From the NCBI GenBank assembly GCA_039925965.1, contig JBDSXW010000003.1, positions 1 to 64,000 on the forward strand: a stretch of 64,000 bases of DNA. Direction: 5' to 3'. The first letter of the stretch is position 1. Every line of letters begins with the position of its first letter. The notes under the pieces were generated by a model. The model did no database searches and was not told the DNA's origin. It saw only the letters and a program-made list of their open reading frames with translations. This document shows, piece after piece, positions 44,822-53,808 of this stretch. The DNA comes from JAZKFT01 sp039925965. Its GTDB lineage: Bacteria; Bacteroidota; Bacteroidia; Chitinophagales; Chitinophagaceae. Made by a program: the position numbers and the translations under genes.

Positions 44822-45925
44822 TCAATTATCAATTAATTCTTCTGCCAGGTTAAAATGATAATATGCTGCACATGCGCCCTCGCTGCTTACCATGGGGGCG
44901 CCGAGGGGCTTTACGGGGGTGCATTTGGTGCCGAAATTTGGGCATTGGTTGGGCTTGATTTTTCCCTTCATCACGTCGCCGGATAAACAGGTTGGGTCTT
45001 CGTGGGCTTCTGGTATATCGATGTTGAATTTCTTATTGGCATCGTAGTCGCTATAGCCTTTTTTTACCTGGTAACCGCTAAAAGGAATATTGCCGATGCC
45101 CCTCCATTCACGATCGGTTACTTCAAATATTTTGTCGATAGTGGCAATGGCATCTTTGTTGCCTTCAGCGCTCACCACACGGGTGTATTGATTTTCTAAT
45201 TTGTGTACGCCCGCTTCCAGTTGCCTTACAGTCATCAAAATCCCCTCCAGCAAATCAACTGGTTCGAAGCCGGTTACCACGATGGGGATTTGATATTTGT
45301 CTACCAGCGGGTAATATTCGCTGATGCCCATGATCGTGCACACATGGCCAGCCGCAAGGAATGCATCCACCCGGCAATCCTCATCGCTCATGATTGCCTC
45401 CATGGCCGGAGGAACTAACACATGAGAGGTAAGGATGGAATAATTTTTTACCCCCTCGCGGTGCGCATGTACCACCGATAGCGCATTGGCGGGCGCGGTA
45501 GTTTCAAAACCCACCGCGAAAAAAACCACTTCCCGGCCTGGGTTTTCCTTTGCTATCTTCACCGCTTCCAATGGAGAATATAAGATCCGCACATCGCCGC
45601 CCTTTGATTTGGCTTCGAGCAGGCTCATACCACTCCCCGGCACCCGGATCATGTCGCCATATGAACAAAGGATCACATCTTTTTCCATTGCCAGGTACAC
45701 CGCCTTATCGATCAGGCTAACCGGTGTAACACATACCGGGCATCCAGGGCCATGAATCATTTGCACATTTTCGGGCAGCATATTCAATAACCCATTTTTC
45801 ACCAGCGAATGGGTTTGCCCGCCGCATACTTCCATAATATTCCACTGCCCTTTTACGGTGGCTTTGATCTCCGTTAATATGGCATCTACTATTTCCGGAG
45901 AGCGAAATTCTGATACGTATTTCAT
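44822..45925 (-). CDS. hypD: Hydrogenase maturation protein HypD
   Basis: From ATG 45925 the protein has 367 residues. HypD with HypC forms the scaffold on which the Fe(CN)2CO unit is built. Seen are MEVCGGQTHSLVKNGL, HGPGCPVCVTP (the CxxC redox pair), GFETTAPANA, and the [4Fe-4S] ligands in DPTCLSGDVMKGKIKP then CPNFGTKCTP near the C-terminus. An upstream extension to 46015 overlapping hypC was rejected. Confidence 0.95.
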   Translation of the reverse strand: MKYVSEFRSPEIVDAILTEIKATVKGQWNIMEVCGGQTHSLVKNGLLNMLPENVQMIHGPGCPVCVTPVSLIDKAVYLAMEKDVILCSYGDMIRVPGSGMSLLEAKSKGGDVRILYSPLEAVKIAKENPGREVVFFAVGFETTAPANALSVVHAHREGVKNYSILTSHVLVPPAMEAIMSDEDCRVDAFLAAGHVCTIMGISEYYPLVDKYQIPIVVTGFEPVDLLEGILMTVRQLEAGVHKLENQYTRVVSAEGNKDAIATIDKIFEVTDREWRGIGNIPFSGYQVKKGYSDYDANKKFNIDIPEAHEDPTCLSGDVMKGKIKPNQCPNFGTKCTPVKPLGAPMVSSEGACAAYYHFNLAEELIDN

Positions 45926-45995
45926 GGTTCTATTATTGAGACAGATGCTATCTGTCAATGAAAAAAAGAATCGCTGAGTTTGATTTTGTGCATCA

Positions 45996-46271
45996 TTAGT
46001 CTGGCTGTCGCTCAATCTGTGTGTGTGCTACCAGTTCATCCAGTTCCCCAATCATTTTCAGGTACTCAAATGTTTTCGCAGCTTCCTCTTCATTCACTTT
46101 GCTGATAGCTACGCCCACATGTACCAACACATAGTCACCCACATCAGCCGTAGGAAGCATTTCCAGTGACGCTTCTTTAATTATGCCACCAAAAGATACC
46201 TTGGCCATTTTTACGGCACCGTCATATTGAAATTCGATGGACTGTATTTTTCCCGGTATTGCTAAACACAT
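45996..46271 (-). CDS. hypC: Hydrogenase maturation chaperone HypC
   Basis: This 91-residue HypC/HybG protein begins MCLAIPGKI, the Cys2 being the iron-ligand carrier site, with VSFGGIIKEASLEMLP and DYVLVHVGVAISKV following. It shuttles the Fe(CN)2CO group from HypD to the large subunit. It lies 70 bp before hypD. Confidence 0.95.
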   Translation of the reverse strand: MCLAIPGKIQSIEFQYDGAVKMAKVSFGGIIKEASLEMLPTADVGDYVLVHVGVAISKVNEEEAAKTFEYLKMIGELDELVAHTQIERQPD

Positions 46272-46356
46272 GAGGTTCGATTTTTGATTTATGATGTATG
46301 ATTTTTGATGTAAGGATATCCGATGTCTGATGTCTGATATTTGATTTGATATGGGG
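46272..46356. repeat. GATGTCTGAT-type low-complexity spacer
   Basis: The hypF-hypC gap is made of degenerate ten-base words of the form GATTTTTGAT, GATGTCTGAT and GATATTTGAT. These resemble the word-like spacers seen elsewhere in the window. No promoter can be read in it. Confidence 0.45.
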
Positions 46357-48696
46357 TTATGAAGTGTTTGATAGGAGTTCGGGTTGGTGATTGGGTTTGA
46401 TTATTTTGGTAGTGACATCGTTATCGTGATGGACCAACTGCCCGAATGAGATATTCTCGTCGTTGGGTGACAGGTTTTTATGGAAAAATAAATGGTACCT
46501 GCCGCTATGTTCTTTTTGTATCCAGTCGACCAGCAATGCGTTTTGGAAAACGCCACCGCTAAAACTAAGATGACTTACGCCGGTATGCTTTGCCACAATA
46601 CCAATAACGGTTACCAGCGAATAGTGAAACTTGGCGGCGATATAGTCTTTTGGCTTTTCCTTCCTGATATCCATAGTTATGCCCTGCATTAACGAAGCGG
46701 TAGGTATGCGATAGTAATGGGCATCTTCCGTAAAATAGGAGGCATTCATCACAAAGCCATTTTTCTTCACCCAGGATTCGGCCAGCACTTGTACATACAT
46801 CGCAGCTTCGCCCTCGTAGGTTTGTTTGTCGCAAATATTCAGTAGCGAAGCAACGGCATCAAACAGACGACCCACCGAAGATGAGAAAAGACGGGTGTTT
46901 GCGGCCAGGCTTTGATAACTGTTCCATTCCGAATCCGTGAATTTATTCTTAAGTTGATCGGATGGCGGCCAGCTTTCACTTGTAGCACAGAGCGCCGCTA
47001 TTCTTGGTTCCAGGGCAAGCTTGTCGCCAGCAATGGCTGGGAAATAATCAAAGTGATAGCAGCGTAACATTTCATTGTTTTCGTATTTGAAAAACTCCCC
47101 GCCCCATAGATTACCGTCATCCCCCAGACCGGTGCCATCCCAAACCACACCTAGTACGGGTTCCGTGGAATGCAAGAGATTATTTTCCGCCAGCACTGAT
47201 GCGAAATGGGCTTCATGATGCTGAACAAACCTTGTTTCAGCTTCGTAGTAGCCAGCAAGTTCACAGGCATACTGATGAGAAAAGTAATTGGGATGTTTAT
47301 CTGTGATAATTACAGCGGGTTTGGCTGCATACAAGTTCAACCAATGGGCAAGGGTAGCTTTGTACATCTCCTGCGATTCATAGCTTTGTCCACTCCCCAA
47401 AAACTGGCTTACAAACACATTGCCGTTTACCGATAAGGTAAAGCTGCTTTTTAAAAAAGCACCGGTAGCCAACACTGTTGTGTTTTTAACTGGTTGATAT
47501 TGGAGGAATGAAGGCGCATAACCCCTGGATCTCCGGAGTATAATGGGTTGTTGGGTGTACTTTGAAACCTGCACTACGCTATCATCCTGCGGAATTACAA
47601 TTTCCCGGTTATAGCTTACAATATAGTCGGCGATCTCAAACAACCAATTCAATGCGTCAGCATCTTTATAGATAATTGGCGAGCCCGAAATATTACCACT
47701 TGTGGCAATTAAAGGCCTGCCGAAATCGCCGGCAATTAACTGCAGTAGCGGGCTGTATGGTAGCATAACGCCTAACCTGTTCAATCCTGGTGCAATATTC
47801 TGAACGGCAAGATTTAAAAGTGCTGTTTGTGTTGGTTGCAATAATATTATTGGAGCAGCTGGACTTAAGAGCAGATCGGCTTCTGAATTGCTGAGTTCGA
47901 AATTGTTCCTGGTCGTTTCCATATCCGGGAGCAAAATGGCAAATGGTTTTGTAAGCCGGTGTTTTCGCGTTCTAAGTAAACGAATAGTCGCCGGGTTATT
48001 AGCATCGCATAATACCAGGTAGCCACCTATGCCCTTAACAGCTACAATTTTACCGAGTCCCAGCGCAGCTTTCACATGCTTTAAAATGGGTTCAGTCTGA
48101 TTGGATAGAGGAGAAGTAGCGTTCGCATATAACCGGAGTTTCATACCACATTCCCCGCAGGAATTGGTTTGTGAAAAAAACCGCAGGTCCGAAACTGTAT
48201 CGTATTCAGCCTTGCAACTTTTGCACTGGATAAAGGGCTGCATGGCTGTTGCATGTCTTTCAAAGGGCAGGCTGTCTACAATCGAATACCGTGGTCCGCA
48301 TTGCGTACAAGTGATAAAGGGGTAGCGGTATCGGCGGTTCCTCTTGTCACCTAATTCATTTTTACAGTCAGGACAGATAGAAATATCAGGCGCCAGTAAC
48401 ACCTGCTTTTTATTGCTATCACCCTCCTCAAAATTGATTGAAAATCCCTGGAAATTCATTTTCTTTTCCCGATGGAGAGTGGATTTAATAATGGTAGATC
48501 GTGCCGGTGCCTGCGAAAGTACTGTTTCAAAAATTTTTTTTGCATCGTTTGCTGAAGCATTAAAAAAAATATGCACCCCATCGCTTCCATTGCTCACGTT
48601 ACCACTCAGTTGCATCCGGCTTGCCAGCTGGTACACGAATGGCCGGAAGCCAACGCCCTGCACGATGCCGTTGATATGTATATGGTAACTGTTCAA
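46357..48696 (-). CDS. hypF: Carbamoyltransferase HypF
   Basis: The 779-residue enzyme makes the cyanide precursor from carbamoyl phosphate. Domains in order: acylphosphatase (INGIVQGVGFRPFVYQLA, 8-25), two zinc fingers (CPDCKNELGDK...CTQCGPRYS and CKSCKAEYD...CGECGM, about 105-185), YrdC-like domain (LATSGNISGSPI near 335), and Kae1-like carbamoyltransferase (HHEAHFASV near 490, FSGGVFQNALLV near 715). Full length and complete. It ends 85 bp before hypC and starts 11 bp after hypB. Confidence 0.95.
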   Translation of the reverse strand: MNSYHIHINGIVQGVGFRPFVYQLASRMQLSGNVSNGSDGVHIFFNASANDAKKIFETVLSQAPARSTIIKSTLHREKKMNFQGFSINFEEGDSNKKQVLLAPDISICPDCKNELGDKRNRRYRYPFITCTQCGPRYSIVDSLPFERHATAMQPFIQCKSCKAEYDTVSDLRFFSQTNSCGECGMKLRLYANATSPLSNQTEPILKHVKAALGLGKIVAVKGIGGYLVLCDANNPATIRLLRTRKHRLTKPFAILLPDMETTRNNFELSNSEADLLLSPAAPIILLQPTQTALLNLAVQNIAPGLNRLGVMLPYSPLLQLIAGDFGRPLIATSGNISGSPIIYKDADALNWLFEIADYIVSYNREIVIPQDDSVVQVSKYTQQPIILRRSRGYAPSFLQYQPVKNTTVLATGAFLKSSFTLSVNGNVFVSQFLGSGQSYESQEMYKATLAHWLNLYAAKPAVIITDKHPNYFSHQYACELAGYYEAETRFVQHHEAHFASVLAENNLLHSTEPVLGVVWDGTGLGDDGNLWGGEFFKYENNEMLRCYHFDYFPAIAGDKLALEPRIAALCATSESWPPSDQLKNKFTDSEWNSYQSLAANTRLFSSSVGRLFDAVASLLNICDKQTYEGEAAMYVQVLAESWVKKNGFVMNASYFTEDAHYYRIPTASLMQGITMDIRKEKPKDYIAAKFHYSLVTVIGIVAKHTGVSHLSFSGGVFQNALLVDWIQKEHSGRYHLFFHKNLSPNDENISFGQLVHHDNDVTTKIIKPNHQPELLSNTS

Positions 48697-48707
48697 TTGC
48701 TATTGTG

Positions 48708-49418
48708 TTAAGCCATCACGAGTTTATCTTTCTTTTCCTGCACTTTCATCATCAGCCAGTCACACCACTGATCCAGCCCTTCTCCTTTTAAAGCAGAAAT
48801 GGTAATTACCTCCAGCTCGGGATTGATATCCCTGGCATCCAGCGTAACAGCCTCCACAGAGAATGGGATATAGGGCAGCAGATCCGATTTAGATACCAGC
48901 ATCAATTCGCTCGTTAAAAACATGCGTGGGTATTTTTTCGGTTTGTCATCACCTTCCGTGCATGAAATCACCGTCACGCGGTAATCTTCACCGAGGTCGA
49001 ATGCAGCCGGACATACCAGGTTACCTACATTTTCAATAAACAAAACATCCACACCATTTAGGTCGATATGGTCCAATGCCTGCAGAATCATCTGGGCTTC
49101 AATATGGCACATGCCGCCGGTTACTATCTGCAACGCATTAATGCCCACATCCCTCATACGAATGGCATCTCTTTCGGTCTCGGGATCGCCCACCAAAACC
49201 GCCATATTGAGCTTGCCTTTTAGCAGTTTCCCCGTCTCCTGCATCAACGTTGTTTTACCGCTTCCGGGCGAAGAGCAAATATTCACCACCAGCATATTTG
49301 GTAACCGCTCCCTGATGACTTTAGCGACAAAATCATTTGCCTTCAATAAATTTAAACTGGTGTTTTCGCATTGCACCGAACCTACCGGCGCCCTGTTTGA
49401 TTTTGGTGTCGTCATCAT
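48708..49418 (-). CDS. hypB: Hydrogenase nickel incorporation GTPase HypB
   Basis: The 236-residue GTPase delivers nickel with HypA. P-loop NICSSPGSGKTTLMQ at about 46-60, the metal site in GGMCHIEAQM, ENVGNLVCPAAFDLG and SKSDLLP are visible. It lacks the N-terminal His-rich nickel-storage stretch found in some HypB; the nickel permease later in the cluster has such a loop instead. Gap of 12 bp to hypA. Confidence 0.95.
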   Translation of the reverse strand: MMTTPKSNRAPVGSVQCENTSLNLLKANDFVAKVIRERLPNMLVVNICSSPGSGKTTLMQETGKLLKGKLNMAVLVGDPETERDAIRMRDVGINALQIVTGGMCHIEAQMILQALDHIDLNGVDVLFIENVGNLVCPAAFDLGEDYRVTVISCTEGDDKPKKYPRMFLTSELMLVSKSDLLPYIPFSVEAVTLDARDINPELEVITISALKGEGLDQWCDWLMMKVQEKKDKLVMA

Positions 49419-49430
49419 ATTAAATCGTTT

Positions 49431-49799
49431 TTAAGTTTCATTTTCTGCCAGTTGTTCCGTTTCCGCAAACTCTACTTTACTGATCAGCAACTCTTCACCC
49501 TGTACAATATTCCTGGAAGGTTTGCCGCAGGTGCATACAAAACTGTAATTCTTTACCTCGGTGGTTGCGTCGCATTCATCGCAATGAATCAAAACAGGCA
49601 AAACCGTTACATGCAGCGTTGTTTTACTATACCGGGGCGCATCCTGCAGTACGGCTTCAAAAGCATTTTGCATCAGGATCGGTTGCACATTACTCAAGAT
49701 CCCAACTGTAAGATGAATGCCCCGTACCTGGTCTATCTGCCCGGGAAACTCGTCTTCCAGAGTATTGAAAATATTTCTTACCAAAGAAATTTCATGCAT
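49431..49799 (-). CDS. hypA: Nickel metallochaperone HypA
   Basis: The 122-residue protein starts MHEISLVRNIF, with His2 the nickel ligand. The zinc site uses CDEC and CTCG, so the second pair is Cx1C rather than the usual CPxC; function is probably retained. It is the first gene of the hyp run. A 243-bp gap precedes it and carries an operator-like palindrome 93 bp before the start. Confidence 0.92.
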   Translation of the reverse strand: MHEISLVRNIFNTLEDEFPGQIDQVRGIHLTVGILSNVQPILMQNAFEAVLQDAPRYSKTTLHVTVLPVLIHCDECDATTEVKNYSFVCTCGKPSRNIVQGEELLISKVEFAETEQLAENET

Positions 49800-49891
49800 G
49801 CGCTTGGCAGTGGATTTTATTGTAATAATAAGTTTGTAAGCCTCGCAAAAGGTACGGCTTACTGGCTCCGCAAAGACATTGAGAGGTGTGG

Positions 49892-49909
49892 TTAGAAAAT
49901 GTTTTCTAA
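49892..49909. promoter_or_regulatory. Operator-like palindrome upstream of hypA
   Basis: TTAGAAAATGTTTTCTAA has perfect 8-bp arms around a TG centre and is identical in both arms to the palindrome before small subunit 2. Its position in the only sizeable gap between large subunit 1 and hypA suggests that the hyp genes have their own promoter here and share a repressor with the second hydrogenase operon. Confidence 0.7.
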
Positions 49910-50042
49910 AGGAGGGAGCATCACTATCAGAATCTGATAATGTTATTTCTCAGTACAGGTCTTTTATGAAAAGCTAGTTACCTGGCAAAACGAAAAGCCC
50001 ATTAAGTGATTTTAGCAGGCTGCGGTATTCAACAAGTAAAAT

Positions 50043-51632
50043 CTATAACTTAAACCTGGCCAGTTCTTTTCCTGATTTTACATCATGGGCATGCACGGTA
50101 CACACCAGACAACTGTCGAAAGACCGGGCCACAATGCCCACTTCCACCGGGTCGTTGACATCTTCTATTTCCAGCCCTGTCAGTGCTGCTTCTACTGCGC
50201 CAGGTCGGCCTTTGTCATCCTGCGGGCCAATATTCCAGGTGGTAGGGGCCACGATCTGGTAGTTTTTTATAAGGCCATTTTCTATCTCTATCCAATGGGC
50301 CAAAGCTCCCCGAACGGCTTCTGTAGCGCCAAAGCCTTTTCCATCTCTTTCCTCGGGCTTGATATAAAATTCATCGTTAAGGTTAATCTCGCTAAGCCAT
50401 TGATTGAGCATCGTATACAGGCGTGTGGCTTCGTGCATCCGTGCCAGGCAACGGACAAAAACGTTAGGACCCATTTCCTTCATAATGTCACCAAACAGGG
50501 GGTCCTGGTATTGGTGGGGTAAATTAGCCGGGTTCGCATTCATCATTGCCCTCGCGAGCGGACCAGCTTCGGCATTGTGGTCGAGGTAACGCGGCGCCTT
50601 GCTCCAGGTGTATTTGGAAGTAAAGTCGGTGTTGTTTAAATGCTGTGACTCCATGGGCTCGGGCATCCCCTCACTCCAGGGATGTGCCGGCGGGCAATCT
50701 TCGTACCAGCTATGTTTCACATGCTCCCGAACCTTCATGTGATCAAATGGCTCATAGTTCTTGCCATCATAAAAGCCACTGGGGCAGATGAGGGCATCGT
50801 TGCGCCCCTCAACGGTTGGGTGGTTGTATTTATCCTTGTGCAGAAAAGTGCCAAAGGCGATAAACTTACCAATACCCTGGCCGAATTTATCCAGCCCAAA
50901 TTCCATACCCACCCGGAGAAATAATCCGAGGTCGCTGTTGCGATGGCTTTCACTCTCGTCGAGCCAAACCATTAATTCGTCCCAGCTTTGTATTTGCATA
51001 TACCGCTCAATGGAGCAGCCCAGCCAGATAGTTTCCAGCCAGTCGTTTTTAAACTGGTTCAATATGGCATGCGCCCTGGTAATGTCTTTTAAAGTTGGCG
51101 CACTCATAACACCGCCTGGCACCATATAACTGCTATGTGGCCACTGACCGCCGAAGATCGCGTAGATCTCCACCGGCTTGCTGCTGGCTGAAAGCCCCTG
51201 CTGAAATGAGGTACCCACAAATGCTGACCAACGCCTTACCACTTCATCGTACAAGGGCTTGTTGGAGAATTTTTTATTGGTGAGGTCCGTTGCAAAAATG
51301 GCGTAGAACCAGCGTGGGTCGCTTTGTAAACTCTCGCTTGCCTGGCCGATGGCCCTTAACAATAATGCATTAGGAGGAAGTGTTGTTTTCCAAACAGTAT
51401 CCAGCGCAAAAGCAGCACTATATAAATGAGATCCACCGCAAATGCCGCACACACGTGGTGTTACCAGCAGCCCTGCATGTGGATCCTTACCTTGTAATAT
51501 TTTTTCAAAACCACGAAACATCGAAGCCTGGGTATGTGCCCGGGTTACCACTCCATTTTCCATATAGACATTCACATCCAGATCCCCTTCCACGCGCCCT
51601 ACGGGTGAAATATTCAATTCTTTGGTAACCAT
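50043..51632 (-). CDS. [NiFe]-hydrogenase large subunit, copy 1 (group 1h/1l-like)
   Basis: This 529-residue catalytic subunit oxidises H2 at a NiFe site. L1 motif RVCGICGGSH gives C62 and C65; L2 motif DSCLVCTVH gives C508 and C511. After H514 lies a 15-residue tail (AHDVKSGKELARFKL) that the maturation protease removes. DSCLVCTVH rather than DPCxxCxxH is, as I recall, a mark of the high-affinity actinobacterial-type enzymes (group 1h, former group 5) and the related Bacteroidota group 1l; subgroup needs a tree. It starts 33 bp after its small subunit gene. Protein identity to copy 2 is high, DNA is clearly diverged. Confidence 0.95.
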   Translation of the reverse strand: MVTKELNISPVGRVEGDLDVNVYMENGVVTRAHTQASMFRGFEKILQGKDPHAGLLVTPRVCGICGGSHLYSAAFALDTVWKTTLPPNALLLRAIGQASESLQSDPRWFYAIFATDLTNKKFSNKPLYDEVVRRWSAFVGTSFQQGLSASSKPVEIYAIFGGQWPHSSYMVPGGVMSAPTLKDITRAHAILNQFKNDWLETIWLGCSIERYMQIQSWDELMVWLDESESHRNSDLGLFLRVGMEFGLDKFGQGIGKFIAFGTFLHKDKYNHPTVEGRNDALICPSGFYDGKNYEPFDHMKVREHVKHSWYEDCPPAHPWSEGMPEPMESQHLNNTDFTSKYTWSKAPRYLDHNAEAGPLARAMMNANPANLPHQYQDPLFGDIMKEMGPNVFVRCLARMHEATRLYTMLNQWLSEINLNDEFYIKPEERDGKGFGATEAVRGALAHWIEIENGLIKNYQIVAPTTWNIGPQDDKGRPGAVEAALTGLEIEDVNDPVEVGIVARSFDSCLVCTVHAHDVKSGKELARFKL

Positions 51633-51665
51633 TTTTCGATTATTAATTTTACAAAAGGTCCGTTT

Positions 51666-52625
51666 CTATTTGGTGCCTTCAAACATTTTTTTAGGGCTGC
51701 CGATTAGCTTGCCCACGCCTGATTTAAAATAGTGGGTTAAGCGGGTTTCACCTGTGGCCACTTCTTTCGGTAAAAAACCAAGGTACCGGAGCGTTTTAAA
51801 AATACTCCCTTTCGCCAGGTCGTGATGTGGAAAGCCAGGTTCTGTGCAACCAAGGCAGGGATGATTGGCCCTTGTTTTGGACGAGTGTCTGTTCCAGAGA
51901 ATGCGGTTGCAGCTGGCATGGGTCATTGGCCCACGGCAGCCAACTTCGTAAAAAAGGCAGCCGCCCCGCTTGCCAAAGCCACCGCTCACTTTCTCACTGA
52001 ACGCCCTGGCATTGGTGCAGCCCGTTTGTACAAAATCGCTGAAGAAAGTGGTGGGGCGCTGGTAGCTGTCAATCAAAACATCTTTTATTCTCCCGGTCGA
52101 AACCGCCACCAATATTTGTGTGATCCAATCAGGATGCGCCGGGCAGCCCGGAATATTAATCACCGGCATGCCTCCTTTTGAAATGAAATCGGCGCCCAGG
52201 TAACCGCCTTTTTCTTTTTTATGAAATTGCAGGCCCGTACTGTCTGTTGGGTTGGGAGGCACAGCGGGGATGCCGCCCCAGGTTGCGCAATCGCCGATAG
52301 CTACAACATAATTTGCCACGGCGGCTAATTCTGTCACCCAATTTTTCATAGGGCGTTCGCATAAATAATTCATGGTACCCTTACCCTTTGGCCCCTGAAT
52401 TACCGTGCCTTCAAAAACGAAAATATCCACCTGTATTTTTCCCGAAACACAATCATTTAAAATATCAGTCACCTGTTCACCAATCTCCAGGCCCATGGAC
52501 GGATGCCAAATAATATTGATGCCAAAATCAGTAACCAGTTCTACCACGGTAGGTTCCTGGGCATTAAAAAATGACATGGTATTTCCGCTGCATGCACCGC
52601 CCTGTAACCATAAAATATTTGCCAT
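51666..52625 (-). CDS. [NiFe]-hydrogenase small subunit, copy 1
   Basis: This 319-residue Fe-S subunit has no Tat signal or C-terminal anchor, so it is cytosolic. WLQGGACSGNTMSF aligns with the usual CTxC proximal-cluster start: C12 is kept but the second Cys is Asn15. GDCATWGG (C113) and IPGCPAHP (C161) supply the others. In group 1h enzymes an aspartate completes this cluster. Further cysteines (C222, C229, C238, C256, C259 in PCLGCTEPGFPHHD) serve the medial and distal clusters. It is preceded by the broken tetR. Confidence 0.95.
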   Translation of the reverse strand: MANILWLQGGACSGNTMSFFNAQEPTVVELVTDFGINIIWHPSMGLEIGEQVTDILNDCVSGKIQVDIFVFEGTVIQGPKGKGTMNYLCERPMKNWVTELAAVANYVVAIGDCATWGGIPAVPPNPTDSTGLQFHKKEKGGYLGADFISKGGMPVINIPGCPAHPDWITQILVAVSTGRIKDVLIDSYQRPTTFFSDFVQTGCTNARAFSEKVSGGFGKRGGCLFYEVGCRGPMTHASCNRILWNRHSSKTRANHPCLGCTEPGFPHHDLAKGSIFKTLRYLGFLPKEVATGETRLTHYFKSGVGKLIGSPKKMFEGTK

Positions 52626-52782
52626 ATTAAGCAGAGAGATTTAATTCATCGTATTGTAACAACCACGCGGCAAAGGAGGTGCGTATTAAACTATTTTTGG
52701 TTTTAACCAGGTCCATGACTTGATGACCAAATGACCCCGTGATTCATTTATGATTCAGGCCCTTATCACTTAAAATATTATA

Positions 52783-53406
52783 CTAACCTCCGATAAATGC
52801 CACTTCAATGCTAACACTATATTCCGCACGTCCCTTTGTTGTAAAATAGGGTAGGATATACTCCCATAGTCTGCGCCGGTATTGTGTTTCTGTAAAATTG
52901 TACTTTCCGTTGAGTTGTGCTTCTTCCGGCATAAACAGCATCATCAACACAATATTCGACGCTATACTCTTATTATTCAATTCTTTTTGCAGCAACCTTT
53001 GCTGTAATAAAAGTTCCAGTCTTCTTTCTACCTGCAGTTTTATTTTATTGATGATGGGTTGGATCACCTCAAAGAGTGACGGGAAGTTTCTTTTTATCTC
53101 AAGGATATCAAAAATTAAAAACCGGTAGAGGTTGCCCAATTGATAATATTCCCGAAAGAAAAAATCAAGATCATTCAACGAAGGATATTTGCCATATTGC
53201 CTTAATAGTTCCTGCAATGAGGCGATAACATTTGTGATAAGCGACTCGGTGATGGCTTCCTTATTATTAAAATGTTAGGCCAGGTTGCCTACACTGATCC
53301 CGGTTTCATCCGCTATTTGTTGCAGGCGGGTATTGCTGATGCCATTTTCATTAAATAAATGTAGAGAGGCATTTAATATTTTCTGTTTGGTATCGGCAGT
53401 GGCCAT
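52783..53406 (-). pseudogene. TetR-family regulator with a single nonsense codon
   Basis: The frame from ATG 53406 reads as a full TetR protein of 207 codons: MATADTKQKILNASLHLFNE, RLQQIADETGISVGNLA, stop, HFNNKEAITESL, then a normal C-domain to 52783. The only lesion is TAA at codon 44 (53275-53277), where the intact paralogue at 60146 has Tyr (LAYHFKNKE). One base change from TAT or TAC explains it. The rest of the frame is open, so the mutation is recent or a sequencing error. A restart at 53217 would give a protein without a DNA-binding domain. Confidence 0.88.
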
Positions 53407-53412
53407 GGATCG

Positions 53413-53766
53413 TTAATTTATACAAAGATTCAAATCCTTAATTGTTACTGTTAGTGTTCCCCGTTGGTCTTTTGCTGCTTGTCGTCGCATGTAATGTGCG
53501 GCCATGGTGGCTTTAGATTCACTATAACACCTGGTAATTCTGCGGACGATTAACTGAAGCGGGCGCATGTAATTGGCAAACGTGAAATATACTTCCCAAC
53601 CCCCTTTCTTGTAGTTGATAATATCAATAACAGCTGTATCTGCCAGCCACCAATCATTTTTGAGAAACACGAGATTTTCCTCATCGGCGGCAATTTCTGT
53701 ACAGTGCTGGTTGTCCAGGAAACACAACATTGCGTTGTAGGCATCATCATCCAGCAGTTGTTGCAT
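53413..53766 (-). CDS. 117-aa unknown protein, paralogue of the 119-aa protein at 59763
   Basis: I do not recognise the family. The two paralogues share WxxDxAVIDxI, GGWxVxxxFAxYxxPLQLIVR, xITRxxSExKA and AAKDxRGTL, with a C-terminal Cys-x-Asn. They are small, soluble and alpha/beta, without signal peptides or metal clusters. Each copy lies near a tetR and a hydrogenase subunit pair. This suggests a dedicated accessory protein of this hydrogenase type (inference). This gene lies 6 bp before the broken tetR. Confidence 0.8.
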   Translation of the reverse strand: MQQLLDDDAYNAMLCFLDNQHCTEIAADEENLVFLKNDWWLADTAVIDIINYKKGGWEVYFTFANYMRPLQLIVRRITRCYSESKATMAAHYMRRQAAKDQRGTLTVTIKDLNLCIN

Positions 53767-53808
53767 TTGGTTTTTTTTTCTAAATCTACAAAAAGTTTCC
53801 CAACACCT

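Noticed and set aside
49800..49891. A TACCTTTTG element as the -7 promoter box of hypA
   Set aside because: The nearest TTTG upstream is only 16 bp away, shorter than the usual Bacteroidota spacing, so the match is too weak.
52760..52785. AAAATATTATACTAA upstream of small subunit 1 as a fourth TetR operator
   Set aside because: It needs an insertion and several mismatches to fit and overlaps the end of the broken tetR.
53776..53783. Half of the 18-bp palindrome (TTTTCTAA) just before the 117-aa gene
   Set aside because: Only one arm is present; the other side is a T-run, so a functional site cannot be claimed.
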